DNA from: JACMLC01 sp963817025
Lineage (GTDB): Bacteria > Acidobacteriota > Blastocatellia > Pyrinomonadales > Pyrinomonadaceae
Direction of reading: 5' to 3'
DNA length: 64,000 bases
Assembly: GCA_963817025.1 (NCBI GenBank)
Contig: CAWFML010000005.1
Span: forward strand, 1,612,001-1,676,000
Of this stretch, positions 32,892 to 40,960 are shown piece by piece (within the stretch, counting starts at the first letter, position 1; each line of letters opens with the position of its first letter). The notes under the pieces are model-generated. The model had not been told where the DNA came from and searched no databases. It was given only the letters and a program-made list of their open reading frames with translations. The translations under genes were made by a program, and so were the position numbers.

Positions 32892-34637
32892 TCATCTTCG
32901 GGCTTTAGCAAACTCATCATCAGGATTAAAACGCGGCATCTCGTTCATATCGCCTATGCGGCGACCGATGGCGAGCGCGATTTCGGCCATCTGAATCAGC
33001 CCCTTAAAATCCCAAGAGTCGCTGTATTCGTCTGATGGCTGATGATAGTTCGCTGTATTGTAGGCTTTGAATTTCTCTTCGCCCCAGCCTGCGGGCCTGC
33101 CCACAAAATCCATGCCCTCCTTCAGGCTAATCGAAGGCACGCCGACCTTTGCAAACGGGAAATGATCCGAGCGATAGAAAGAACCCTGCTCAGGTCTGGG
33201 GTCTGGCGAGACTGTCAGGTTGCGCTCGCGCGCGATGGCTTCGACAACGGCTTTGAGCGATGAGCGCTCGGCTCCGAGCGGAACGAAGTTTCGCGTCTGG
33301 CCCAGAATGTTGACCGAATCCAGATTAACATTGCCAGCGGTTTTATTAAGCGGGACGACAGGATGCTTTGTATACCACTCTGCGCCGTAAAGCCCCTGCT
33401 CTTCAGCCGTCGGGAAAAAGAAGAGGCTTGAGCGGCGCGGCCTTTGGGCCACAGGCATCCTGACCAGAGCCTCTGCGACGCCGAGCATGCAGGCGACTCC
33501 CGAAGCGTTATCAACCGCGCCGTTATAAATATTATCGCCCTTCTTATTCGGCTCGCCGATGCCCAAGTGATCCCAGTGCGCGGAATAAACCACGTACTCG
33601 TCGCGCAGCTTCGCATCGCGCCCGGGCAGGCTGGCGACGACGTTCGCGGATTCGACGCGTTTGACTTCGCTCTTGAGTGTGATGCCCGCCTTTGAGTTCA
33701 GCTTGACGGGTTGGAAATCACGCGAGGCCGCCTGCTTGCGCAACGCATCCAGATTTTCAGAACCGGCCTCCAACATTTTGCGCGCGGCTTTGTCCGTCAT
33801 CCACGCGCGCATCTTGAGAAAAGGCGTCTTGTCATTTGCTCCGCGCGCGATGTCAAAACGCCACGAGCCGTTCGACGTGCGAACCACGCTCCACGGATAA
33901 CCCGCGGACTCGTCCGTGTGCAGCAGAATCACACCCGCTGCTCCGCGCCGCGCGGCTTCTTCAAATTTATAAGTCCAGCGTCCGTAGTAAGTGAGCGCAC
34001 GGCCTCCGAAAAGATTCGGCTCTTCCGTCGTCGCGGGCGGGTCGTTGACGAGCATGACCAGAATCTTGCCGCGATAATTTTCGGCATCTCCCTTGTAATC
34101 ATTCCAACGCTGCTCCGGCGCGTTGATGCCATAACCGACAAAGACCATCTCCGCCTCAACGGAAACTTCCGGCTGCTGTGCGCCGGTGAAAGCCACGAAA
34201 TCATCCGCAAAGCTGAAGACCTGATTCCTGTCTCCCTGTGTGATGGAAAGAATCGTTTTCGGATCGGACTTCACGCCGAATAAAGAGACGGGTTGAAAGT
34301 AGCTGCCGTTTGGCCCAGCGCCTTTCAGACCGAGAGCCTCTAATTGCGCCGCGATATATTTTGCCGCCAACTCGCCGCCACGCGCGCCCGTCCCGCGTCC
34401 TTCCAGCAGATCGTCCGAGAGAAATTTGATGTGCGCCTTGAGTCTTGTTTCGTCAAACTCGCCGGAGACATTCTTTGTTTGCGGAATCGCACTCACCGCC
34501 AGAGACAGCAGCAGCAAGGAAGCAAAAACAGTTTCTTTTCCCTTTGCGCCTTTGCGCCTTTGCGGGAAACGTTCTCGCGCAAAGGCGCAAAGGCGCAAAG
34601 AAGCGGCGCGAAGTTGAGCTATAAAATTTTCTCTCAT
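32892..34637 (-). CDS. M28 family zinc peptidase with PA domain
   Basis: Exported aminopeptidase-like enzyme (581 residues). A Walker-free zinc site is intact: YSAHWDHLGIGE, GAVDNASGVACMLGVAE, PTAEEQGLYGAEWY and SDHFPFAKVGVPS. A protease-associated (PA) insert lies near residues 155-270 (GKILVMLVNDPP and RRGAAGVILLHTDESAGYPW). The ATG at 34637 has AAGGA upstream and is 4 bases after folE, so it is likely coupled. The n-region of its signal peptide (SLRLCAFARERFPQRRKGAK) is encoded by a TTTGCGCC-type repeat, and the hydrophobic core FASLLLLSLAVSAI follows. Substrates are peptides; a specific one is unknown. Confidence 0.88.
   Translation of the reverse strand: MRENFIAQLRAASLRLCAFARERFPQRRKGAKGKETVFASLLLLSLAVSAIPQTKNVSGEFDETRLKAHIKFLSDDLLEGRGTGARGGELAAKYIAAQLEALGLKGAGPNGSYFQPVSLFGVKSDPKTILSITQGDRNQVFSFADDFVAFTGAQQPEVSVEAEMVFVGYGINAPEQRWNDYKGDAENYRGKILVMLVNDPPATTEEPNLFGGRALTYYGRWTYKFEEAARRGAAGVILLHTDESAGYPWSVVRTSNGSWRFDIARGANDKTPFLKMRAWMTDKAARKMLEAGSENLDALRKQAASRDFQPVKLNSKAGITLKSEVKRVESANVVASLPGRDAKLRDEYVVYSAHWDHLGIGEPNKKGDNIYNGAVDNASGVACMLGVAEALVRMPVAQRPRRSSLFFFPTAEEQGLYGAEWYTKHPVVPLNKTAGNVNLDSVNILGQTRNFVPLGAERSSLKAVVEAIARERNLTVSPDPRPEQGSFYRSDHFPFAKVGVPSISLKEGMDFVGRPAGWGEEKFKAYNTANYHQPSDEYSDSWDFKGLIQMAEIALAIGRRIGDMNEMPRFNPDDEFAKARR
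34540..34603. repeat. TTTGCGCC-word palindrome, copy 6 (inside the M28 signal peptide)
   Basis: CCTTTGCGCCTTTGCGCC and TTTGCGGGAAACG on the left face CGCGCAAAGGCGCAAAGGCG on the right. It lies within the coding region of the M28 peptidase and is translated on the minus strand into the n-region of its signal peptide. Confidence 0.88.
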
Positions 34638-34641
34638 GATT

Positions 34642-35244
34642 TTAGTTTCCTTTTATCAGGGCCATTGCTTCAGAGCGCGTGCGCGGGTCAGTGCGAAAGC
34701 CGCCGAGGACTGCGGAAGTGACCGTGATTGCGCCGGGCTTTTTGACTCCCCTCAAGGTCATGCAGGTGTGCTCGGCTTCGATGACGACCATCACGCCGAG
34801 CGGCTTTAAGCCTTCAAAGAGCGTGTGCGCAATCTCATTCGTCAAACGCTCCTGCACTTGCAGGCGGCGCGCGAAGGTTTCGGCCAGCCGCGCGAGTTTC
34901 GAGAGACCGAGGATGCGCCCGTTCTTCGGGATATATGCGATATGGCATTGGCCCACAAATGGCGCTAGATGATGTTCGCAGATTGATGCGATGCTGATGT
35001 TTTTGACGATGACCATCTCATCATGCGTGTCGCCGGGCAGCGGGACGACATGCTGGCGCGGGTCTTCGCGCATGCCAGCGGTCAACTCCGCATACATCTC
35101 CGCGACGCGACGCGGCGTATCCACAAGACCGGGCCGCTCAGGGTCTTCGCCGATGCCTTCGAGAATCAAACGCACGCCCTGCGCCAGCTTCTCCAAATTA
35201 ACGCCGCTGTCATTCGACTTTTCTTCAAGCTTTTCGTTCTGCAC
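34642..35244 (-). CDS. folE: GTP cyclohydrolase I
   Basis: First enzyme of folate or pterin synthesis, GTP to 7,8-dihydroneopterin triphosphate. It has 200 residues with ERPGLVDTPRRVAEMY, the zinc ligands in ICEHHLAPFVGQCHIAYIP and HTCMTLRGVKKPG, plus NGRILGLSKLARLAETFARRLQVQERLT. The start is a GTG with GGGGAAG upstream. The M28 peptidase gene follows with a 4-base gap. A palindrome (35269) precedes it. Confidence 0.96.
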   Translation of the reverse strand: MQNEKLEEKSNDSGVNLEKLAQGVRLILEGIGEDPERPGLVDTPRRVAEMYAELTAGMREDPRQHVVPLPGDTHDEMVIVKNISIASICEHHLAPFVGQCHIAYIPKNGRILGLSKLARLAETFARRLQVQERLTNEIAHTLFEGLKPLGVMVVIEAEHTCMTLRGVKKPGAITVTSAVLGGFRTDPRTRSEAMALIKGN

Positions 35245-35268
35245 GATACTTCCCCATTAACGAACTTT

Positions 35269-35363
35269 GTCAGAACCACCTGCGGTAGCGGGTGGGTTTT
35301 AGATGGCTGAAAGACCCGCTTTAGAACACCGAAGAACCGCCCGCCACCGCAGGCAGTTCTGAC
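35269..35363. repeat. Palindrome of GTCAGAACC/CCTGCGG words
   Basis: GTCAGAACCACCTGCGGTAG (35269-35288) faces CCACCGCAGGCAGTTCTGAC (35344-35363) as a near-perfect inverted repeat with GCGGGTGG and GCCCGCCA extensions inward. It separates the larC and folE genes. Confidence 0.85.
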
Positions 35364-35365
35364 CT

Positions 35366-36538
35366 CTATGTCTCAAGAGCTTTGCGCACGGCTGCTTCAA
35401 CAGTTTGCAAGGAAACTCCCGCGCGTTCGGCTGCCGCGCGGCATTGTTCATATTCAGGCATCCGTTTGACGACGCGACCGTTGATGCTCGCCACTTTAAC
35501 ATCAATCGGCCCGTATGGCGTTTCCACGCTGGTTATCTCGCGCGCCAGAGCGTGTCGCTCGACCAAGTAGCTGCGCAGGCCGAGCGTCGTCGTTTCCGAA
35601 AACAATAAATCACAGAGCACATCCCTTGCGTCAGGATGGCAGAGAATCGAGACGAGCACGCCGGGCCGGTTTTTTTTCATCTGCACGGGCGTAAAGTAGC
35701 AATCAAGCGCGCCGCGCTCGAAGGCTTTGTCCATCAGATGACCGAAATGCTGTGGCGACATGTCGTCAATGTTGGTCTCAATCATCAACAGCCGCTCGAC
35801 TTCCACTCCTGCGACAGCATCCACATCATCACCCACCATCAAGCGCAGCACGTTCGGAAAGTTTTTATATTCCCTGGAGCCTGCGCCGTAACCTGTGCGC
35901 TCGATCTTCATTCGCGGCAGCGTTCCATACTCGCTACAGACGGAGCTGATGATTGCTGCGCCCGTCGGCGTGACGAGTTCGCCTGTAATATCTGTTGAAT
36001 ACACGGGCGCATTCTGCAAAAGCTCTGCTACAGCCGGAGGCGGAACGGGAAAGCGTCCGTGCGCCATCTCGACCATGCCGCTGCCGACATGAAGCGCGGA
36101 GCTGGCGAAACGCTCTATGCCCAGAAGCTCAAAACCGATGCACGCGCCGACCACGTCAACAATCGCATCGAGCGCGCCGACCTCATGAAAATGCACGCGC
36201 TCGACGGGCATGTGATGGACGCGCGCTTCGGCTTCGGCCAGCCGCGAGAAGATAAGCGCGGCGCGATTTTTGATGTTCTCGCCAAGCCCCGACTCGTAAA
36301 TGATTTTCAGGATGTCGCCTAGATGACGATGCGCGTGTTCATGCGCCGTGTGCACATGCGCGCGTGTCGCACTGATGCCTGAGCGGTCAACTCTCTCGAA
36401 TGTCACCTCAAAACCGCTAACGCCGAGCAGCGAGAGTTGGGTCACGAGCGCACGCTCGTCAACGCCCGCGCTCGTCAGCGCGCCGAGAATCATGTCGCCG
36501 CTCGCGCCCGCGAAACAATCAAAGTAGAGAGTCTTCAT
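35366..36538 (-). CDS. larC: Nickel pincer cofactor biosynthesis protein LarC
   Basis: Cyclometallase that inserts nickel into the pincer cofactor of lactate racemase and related enzymes. The 390-residue frame is complete and needs no frameshift. Signatures are YFDCFAGASGDMILGAL, the His-rich HVHTAHEHAHRHLGDI, VERVHFHEVGALDAIVDVVGA, ITGELVTPTGAAIIS and TGYGAGSREYKNFPNVLRL. It overlaps the sirtuin gene by four bases. larA, larB and larE are not in the window. Confidence 0.93.
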   Translation of the reverse strand: MKTLYFDCFAGASGDMILGALTSAGVDERALVTQLSLLGVSGFEVTFERVDRSGISATRAHVHTAHEHAHRHLGDILKIIYESGLGENIKNRAALIFSRLAEAEARVHHMPVERVHFHEVGALDAIVDVVGACIGFELLGIERFASSALHVGSGMVEMAHGRFPVPPPAVAELLQNAPVYSTDITGELVTPTGAAIISSVCSEYGTLPRMKIERTGYGAGSREYKNFPNVLRLMVGDDVDAVAGVEVERLLMIETNIDDMSPQHFGHLMDKAFERGALDCYFTPVQMKKNRPGVLVSILCHPDARDVLCDLLFSETTTLGLRSYLVERHALAREITSVETPYGPIDVKVASINGRVVKRMPEYEQCRAAAERAGVSLQTVEAAVRKALET

Positions 36539-37287
36539 CTCGCATCAAAAAGCGGCAGGATTTCACCCGCTTTGCCTCTCAAAGTCGCATCACAAAAATC
36601 CGAGAGCGGCGTCGGCTCAGGATTGATCTCGACCGTATAAGCTCCTGCGAGCTTAGCAATCTCAGGCAACATCGCAGCCGGATAAACCAGCGCGGAAGTT
36701 CCGGCGATAAAAAACAGCTCGCACTGTTCTGACTTTAAGACTGCGCGCTCAAAAGCTTTGACGGGCAACATCTCGCCAAAGAGAACCACGTCGGGGCGCA
36801 TCTCGCCGCCGCATTCGAGACAGTTATGCGAGCGCGGCAACTCCGTGTGCTTAATATTCGACTGCTCCGTCGCGCAACACCTCAAACATCTGGCGCGCCA
36901 GATATTGCCGTGCAGCTCGATCACCTCTCTTGAACCCGCAGCCGCGTGCAGCCCGTCAACATTTTGCGTCACGAGCGTGAAATCATCAAACAGGTCTTGC
37001 CAGCGCGCCAGAGCCAGGTGCGCGGGGTTCGGTTGCACTGTGCTCATCAAATCGCGCCGGTAATCGAACCACTCCCGGACGCTTTTCAAATCGCGCTCGA
37101 CCATCTCTGCCGAAGAGATGACATCAAAGGGCATTCCCTTCCAGACGGCTGTGCCGCCTCCGCCGCGAAAAGTTGGCACGCCCGATTCCGCAGAGACGCC
37201 CGCGCCCGTCAAGACACAGACGCGCCGCGCCGCTGCAAATCTCTGGCGCAATTCTTCGGATGGAGATGCTACTCCGGTGTTTTGCAT
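36535..37287 (-). CDS. cobB: Sir2 family NAD-dependent protein deacylase
   Basis: Sirtuin of 250 residues. The NAD motifs VLTGAGVSAESGVPTFRG and LVTQNVDGLHAAAG, the catalytic His in ELHGN, a zinc site of two CxxC pairs (ARCLRCC and CLECGG) and FFIAGTSALVYPAA are all intact. In the position of the desuccinylase Tyr-x-x-Arg motif there is F74-D-Y-R77. The Arg is kept and the Tyr is Phe, so desuccinylation or demalonylation versus deacetylation is open. The ATG at 37287 is chosen. It overlaps larC by four bases. Confidence 0.92.
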   Translation of the reverse strand: MQNTGVASPSEELRQRFAAARRVCVLTGAGVSAESGVPTFRGGGGTAVWKGMPFDVISSAEMVERDLKSVREWFDYRRDLMSTVQPNPAHLALARWQDLFDDFTLVTQNVDGLHAAAGSREVIELHGNIWRARCLRCCATEQSNIKHTELPRSHNCLECGGEMRPDVVLFGEMLPVKAFERAVLKSEQCELFFIAGTSALVYPAAMLPEIAKLAGAYTVEINPEPTPLSDFCDATLRGKAGEILPLFDAR

Positions 37288-37325
37288 GCTTTGAGATTCG
37301 GATGGTAGCAGAGCATATAGGGGAA

Positions 37326-37640
37326 GTAAAAAGGTAAAAGGCAAAAGGTAAAAGTGAAGAGCAGTGGTTCGATTTCAACTGACCGTCTCATAAAGAAAAA
37401 GCAAATCTCGCTCAAAGGCGCAAAGAAAAGCACGCAAAGTGTTAGTGGCGCTCAACACCTTTGCGGTCTTGCTTTGCGCCACCAGCGCCTTTGCGCGAAA
37501 CTCTTGCTCTCTTCATCATACAAGTCACGAATCACGACATCGCTCATGAACTTCAAACTGAACGACTACTAAGGAACAAGGGGAGTCTGAAATTCTTTAA
37601 AGAGTCTTCACTTTTATCTTTTGCCTTTTACCTTTTGCCT
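37326..37640. repeat. Outer inverted repeat AAAAGGTAAAAGGCAAAAGG enclosing another repeat
   Basis: The left arm (about 37326-37360) reads AAAAAGGTAAAAGGCAAAAG and then GTAAAAGTGAAGA. The right arm (about 37605-37640) reads TCTTCACTTTTATC, then TTTTGCCTTTTACCTTTTGC. The arms are some 245 bases apart and enclose copy 7 of the TTTGCGCC family. Confidence 0.8.
37406..37502. repeat. TTTGCGCC-word palindrome, copy 7 (nested)
   Basis: GCTCAAAGGCGCAAAG and CACGCAAAGTG on the left face TTTGCGGTCTTGCTTTGCGC and GCGCCTTTGCGCGAAA on the right. It closely resembles copy 8 (41663), sharing AGTGGC, CCTTTGCGGTCTT and GCGCCACCAGCGCC. Confidence 0.88.
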
Positions 37641-37709
37641 TCGCTGTAAGCTATACTGACATTCATTGTATTAAGGTCGAGAGAAAATTTAGAGGACACG
37701 ATTTCCGAA

Positions 37710-39770
37710 GTGAGCTTAAAAAATCTACAGGAGACTCTGCGCGAGCGTGTGCGCTCTGCCGCGCGCGAAACATTCGGCGTCGAGCTTGAACAGGTCGCGG
37801 GAGAAATTCCGCCGAAGACGGAGATGGGCGATATGGCTTTCCCGGTCGCCTTTGAGCTGGCGAAATTAATCAAGCAGGCAACGGGCGAGAAACGCCCGCC
37901 GCGCGCCATCGCAGAGCAATTAAAGCTTGCGCTCGAAACCATTCCGCAGGTCGCGCGCGTCGAAGTGGCAGGAGCAGGATACCTCAACGTCTTTTACGAC
38001 CGCGCGGCGATACTCGCCAATCTCGCACAGCAGTCCGACGCAGAGACAGCATCGCCCTCATCCGCCGAAACGGAGACGCGCACAAAGCGCATGGTCGAGC
38101 ACACAAGCCTCAATCCGAACAAGGCCGCGCATATCGGCCACGTTCGCAACGCAGTCCTCGGCGACACTTTTGTGCGTATCCTGAGGGCTGCGGGCGAGCG
38201 CGTCGAAGTCCAAAATTATATAGACAACACTGGCGTGCAGGTCGCGGATGTCGTCATCGGCTTTATGCACCTCGAACAGATGACGCTCGAAGACATACGC
38301 GCGCTCGATAAAAGCCTCCCGCCCGAACGCCCTTTTGATTATTACTGCTGGGATTTGTACACGCGCGTCGGTCTCTTTTATCGCCACGACGACCCGAACG
38401 GCGAACCCGACGCCGAAAGATTAAAGCTGCGCGCGGAAACCTTACACGCGATTGAAGAGGGCAACAACCCTACGGCTGAGCTGGCGGATTACGTGGCGAC
38501 GCGCAATGTCCGGTGCATACTGGACACCATGGAGCGGCTTTCGATTCGCTATGACGTGCTGCCGCGCGAGTCTGAAATCCTGCACCTGCATTTCTGGGAC
38601 AGGGCTTTCGAGAGGATGAAAGAGACTGGCGCGATCTACTTTCAGACCGAAGGCAAAGCCAAAGGCTGCTGGGTCATGCCTTTTGAGTCGCATAGCGGAA
38701 CGGATGAGCATGAGGCGGATAAAGTCATCGTCCGCTCAAACGGCACGGTCACATATACAGGCAAAGATATAGCCTATCAGCTCTGGAAACTCGGACTGCT
38801 CGGATTAGATTTCAACTATAAACTCTTTCGCAATTATCCCGATTCGCAAAGAACGTGGATTACCACCGCAGAACCCGACGAATCAAATGGCGAACGCCCG
38901 CAGTTTGGCGGCGGCGCGACTGTTTACAATGTGATTGATTCGCGCCAGTCATACCCGCAGGAAATCGTGCGCAGAGGCGTGGCGGCTGTGGCTCCCGAAG
39001 TCGGCGAAGAGGCCAGCGTGCATCTGGCTTATGAAATGGTCGCGCTCTCGCCCGCAGCCTGCGATGAGCTTGGCATCCAACTCAGCGCAGAAGACCGCAC
39101 GCGCACGCACATAGAGATGAGCGGGCGCAAAGGTCTCGGCGTCAAAGCGGACGATCTCATCAATCGTCTTGAGGCGGATGCGCTGCGCGAAGTCGAGACG
39201 CGGCATCCAGAGCTTTCGGAGACCGAACAGAGGCTAACCGCGCACGCGATTGCCGTGGGCGCGCTTCGTTATTTCCTCTTAAAATTTACGCGCAATACAG
39301 TCATCGCTTTCGACTTCAAAGAAGCTCTTTCATTCGAGGGCGAGACAGGCCCGTACTGCCAGTATGCAGCCGTGCGCGCCAACTCTATTTTTCGTAAACT
39401 GGACGACGCGGCGCAGTCTTCCGCCAGAGAGATAATCGCTGCAACAGCGTTTGAAGCAAGCAGCGCGAGACAGGAAGCAACAAATATTCTGGCTGGAGAA
39501 AGCGGCGATGAAATCTGGTCGCTGGCCCTTTTGACCGGAAGATTTGACGAAGCCATCGCGCAATCTTCCGCTGCGGCTGAGCCTGCGATTCTGGCAAAAT
39601 ACGCTTTTAATCTGGCACGCGCCTTCAATCTCTTTTATCATCGCCACCGTATTATTGCTGAAGAGAACGAAACGCGGCGCGCAGTGCTCCTGACCGTCGC
39701 AGATATGACGCGGCGGCGTTTGACCGGCGCGCTCGCCACGCTCGGCATCGAAGTGCCGGAACGGATGTAA
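37710..39770 (+). CDS. argS: Arginyl-tRNA synthetase
   Basis: Class I synthetase of 686 residues, longer than the usual 550-590. It starts at GTG with GAGGA upstream. The N-terminal domain is about 120 residues, then the HIGH region HTSLNPNKAAHIGHVRNAVLGD, VQNYIDNTGVQVADVV, EHEADKVIVRSNGTVTYTGKDIAYQLWK and a KMSKS-equivalent HIEMSGRKGLGVKADDL. The extra length lies around residues 365-450 (NYPDSQRTWITTAEPDESNG to DELGIQLSAEDR) between the core and the KMSKS loop. The C-terminal anticodon-binding helices end RRRLTGALATLGIEVPERM. Confidence 0.95.
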   Translation: MSLKNLQETLRERVRSAARETFGVELEQVAGEIPPKTEMGDMAFPVAFELAKLIKQATGEKRPPRAIAEQLKLALETIPQVARVEVAGAGYLNVFYDRAAILANLAQQSDAETASPSSAETETRTKRMVEHTSLNPNKAAHIGHVRNAVLGDTFVRILRAAGERVEVQNYIDNTGVQVADVVIGFMHLEQMTLEDIRALDKSLPPERPFDYYCWDLYTRVGLFYRHDDPNGEPDAERLKLRAETLHAIEEGNNPTAELADYVATRNVRCILDTMERLSIRYDVLPRESEILHLHFWDRAFERMKETGAIYFQTEGKAKGCWVMPFESHSGTDEHEADKVIVRSNGTVTYTGKDIAYQLWKLGLLGLDFNYKLFRNYPDSQRTWITTAEPDESNGERPQFGGGATVYNVIDSRQSYPQEIVRRGVAAVAPEVGEEASVHLAYEMVALSPAACDELGIQLSAEDRTRTHIEMSGRKGLGVKADDLINRLEADALREVETRHPELSETEQRLTAHAIAVGALRYFLLKFTRNTVIAFDFKEALSFEGETGPYCQYAAVRANSIFRKLDDAAQSSAREIIAATAFEASSARQEATNILAGESGDEIWSLALLTGRFDEAIAQSSAAAEPAILAKYAFNLARAFNLFYHRHRIIAEENETRRAVLLTVADMTRRRLTGALATLGIEVPERM

Positions 39771-39805
39771 GCGGGCAGACTGTTATTTACACATACTTTT
39801 AGAAC

Positions 39806-39868
39806 AGTGATGAGTAATGAGTGACAAGTGACAAGATAAAACTTGTTCTGCCTGTCATGCGTCACTAA
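39806..39868. repeat. GTGACAAGTGACGAGT palindrome, copy 3 (short)
   Basis: GATGAGTAATGAGTGACAAG faces CTTGTTCTGCCTGTCATGCG and GTCACT around AAAAC. It is a shortened relative of the elements at 22009 and 28460, located between argS and the DAHP synthase gene. Confidence 0.65.
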
Positions 39869-39880
39869 CGGAGAGTCTTT

Positions 39881-40900
39881 ATGTTAATTGTGATGAAAAT
39901 AGACGCGACCGAACGCGAAGTGGCGGATGTGGTGCGCGTCATAGAAGAGTTGGGATTTAAGCCACACGCGATGCCGGGCGCGCAGCGCACAGCTATCGGC
40001 ATCACTGGCAATCAGGGCGCTGTGGACACGACGCGCTTTGAGAACATGCCCGGCGTGGCCGAGGCGATCAAGGTCAGCAAGCCTTACAAGCTGATTACGC
40101 TTGACCTGCGTCCCGAGAAAACAGTCGTGCGCGTGGGCGATGCGACCATCGGCGGCGACGAACTCGCAATCATCGCCGGGCCTTGCGCCATAGAGAGCCG
40201 CGCGCAGGCTTTTGCCATCGCCGAAACTGTGCGGCGCAGCGGCGTCAGATTCTTTCGCGGCGGCGCATATAAGCCGCGCACTTCGCCTTACGCTTTTCAG
40301 GGACTCGGTGAAGAGGGGTTGAAGATTCTGGCCGAAGTCCGCGAGGCTTACGGTCTCAAAATCGTGACGGAGGCTCTGGACGAAGCAAGCTTTGATCTCG
40401 TAGAGCGTTACGCGGACATGATTCAGATCGGCGCGCGTAACATGCAGAATTTTTCCCTGCTCCGGCGCGCGGGCCGCTCGCACCTGCCCGTGCTGCTCAA
40501 GCGCGGCTTGTCCGCGATGCTCGATGAATGGCTGCTCGCGGCTGAATACATCATGGCCGAAGGAAACTATCAGGTCGTGTTGTGCGAACGCGGCGTGAGG
40601 ACTTTCGCACAGCACACGCGTAATACTCTAGACCTCGCGGCGATTCCGGCTGTCCGCCGTATCTCGCACCTGCCCGTCATCGTTGACCCGTCGCACGGCA
40701 CGGGGAAAAACTATATGGTCACGCCGCTCGCACGCGCAGGCGTAGCGGTCGGCGCGGACGGCCTGATCATAGAAGTCCACGACCAGCCGGATCGCGCGCT
40801 GTCTGACGGCGCACAGGCGCTGACGCTCGAACAGTATGACCAACTGGTCAACGAGGTGCGCGCTATCCGCGATGCGATTGCGCCCGCGCACGTCGGTTAA
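39881..40900 (+). CDS. aroF: 3-deoxy-7-phosphoheptulonate (DAHP) synthase
   Basis: First enzyme of the shikimate pathway, joining PEP and erythrose 4-phosphate. It is the type I-beta form with an N-terminal ferredoxin-like regulatory domain (MLIVMKIDATEREVADVVRVIEELGF). Core motifs are IIAGPCAIESRAQAF, FFRGGAYKPRTSPYAFQGLG, ARNMQNFSLLRRAG, LLKRGLSAMLDEWLLAAEYI and IVDPSHGTGKNYMV. Length of 339 residues is normal. GGAGAG precedes the ATG. Feedback control by aromatic amino acids is known for the family through this N-terminal domain. Confidence 0.96.
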   Translation: MLIVMKIDATEREVADVVRVIEELGFKPHAMPGAQRTAIGITGNQGAVDTTRFENMPGVAEAIKVSKPYKLITLDLRPEKTVVRVGDATIGGDELAIIAGPCAIESRAQAFAIAETVRRSGVRFFRGGAYKPRTSPYAFQGLGEEGLKILAEVREAYGLKIVTEALDEASFDLVERYADMIQIGARNMQNFSLLRRAGRSHLPVLLKRGLSAMLDEWLLAAEYIMAEGNYQVVLCERGVRTFAQHTRNTLDLAAIPAVRRISHLPVIVDPSHGTGKNYMVTPLARAGVAVGADGLIIEVHDQPDRALSDGAQALTLEQYDQLVNEVRAIRDAIAPAHVG

Positions 40901-40904
40901 AGTT

Positions 40905-40932
40905 TTGATGGACGCCACAGTTGAATTAATAT
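40905..40932 (+). promoter_or_regulatory. Probable sigma-70-type promoter of dps
   Basis: TTGATG at 40905-40910 and TAATAT at 40927-40932 are separated by 16 bases. GAAGGAGAAAG precedes the ATG at 40961 as ribosome binding site. Confidence 0.45.
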
Positions 40933-40960
40933 GGTGAATCATTGAAGGAGAAAGTAAATC

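Larger units (their letters stand above)
37288..37709. other. Gene-free stretch between divergent cobB and argS
   Basis: No coding region is supported in these 422 bases. They hold a GTAAAAGGCAAAAGG-type inverted repeat (37326-37640), with a TTTGCGCC-word palindrome (37406-37502) nested inside it. The last 70 bases before argS contain TATACT at 37652-37657, a possible -10, but no good -35. Confidence 0.8.

Noticed and set aside
37340..37400. Possible tRNA T-arm (GGTTCGATTT) between cobB and argS
   Set aside because: No cloverleaf, anticodon arm or acceptor stem can be built around it.
37406..37502. CRISPR-like look of closely spaced TTTGCG and GCAAAG words
   Set aside because: The words are inverted rather than direct, spacers are not constant and no cas gene is present.
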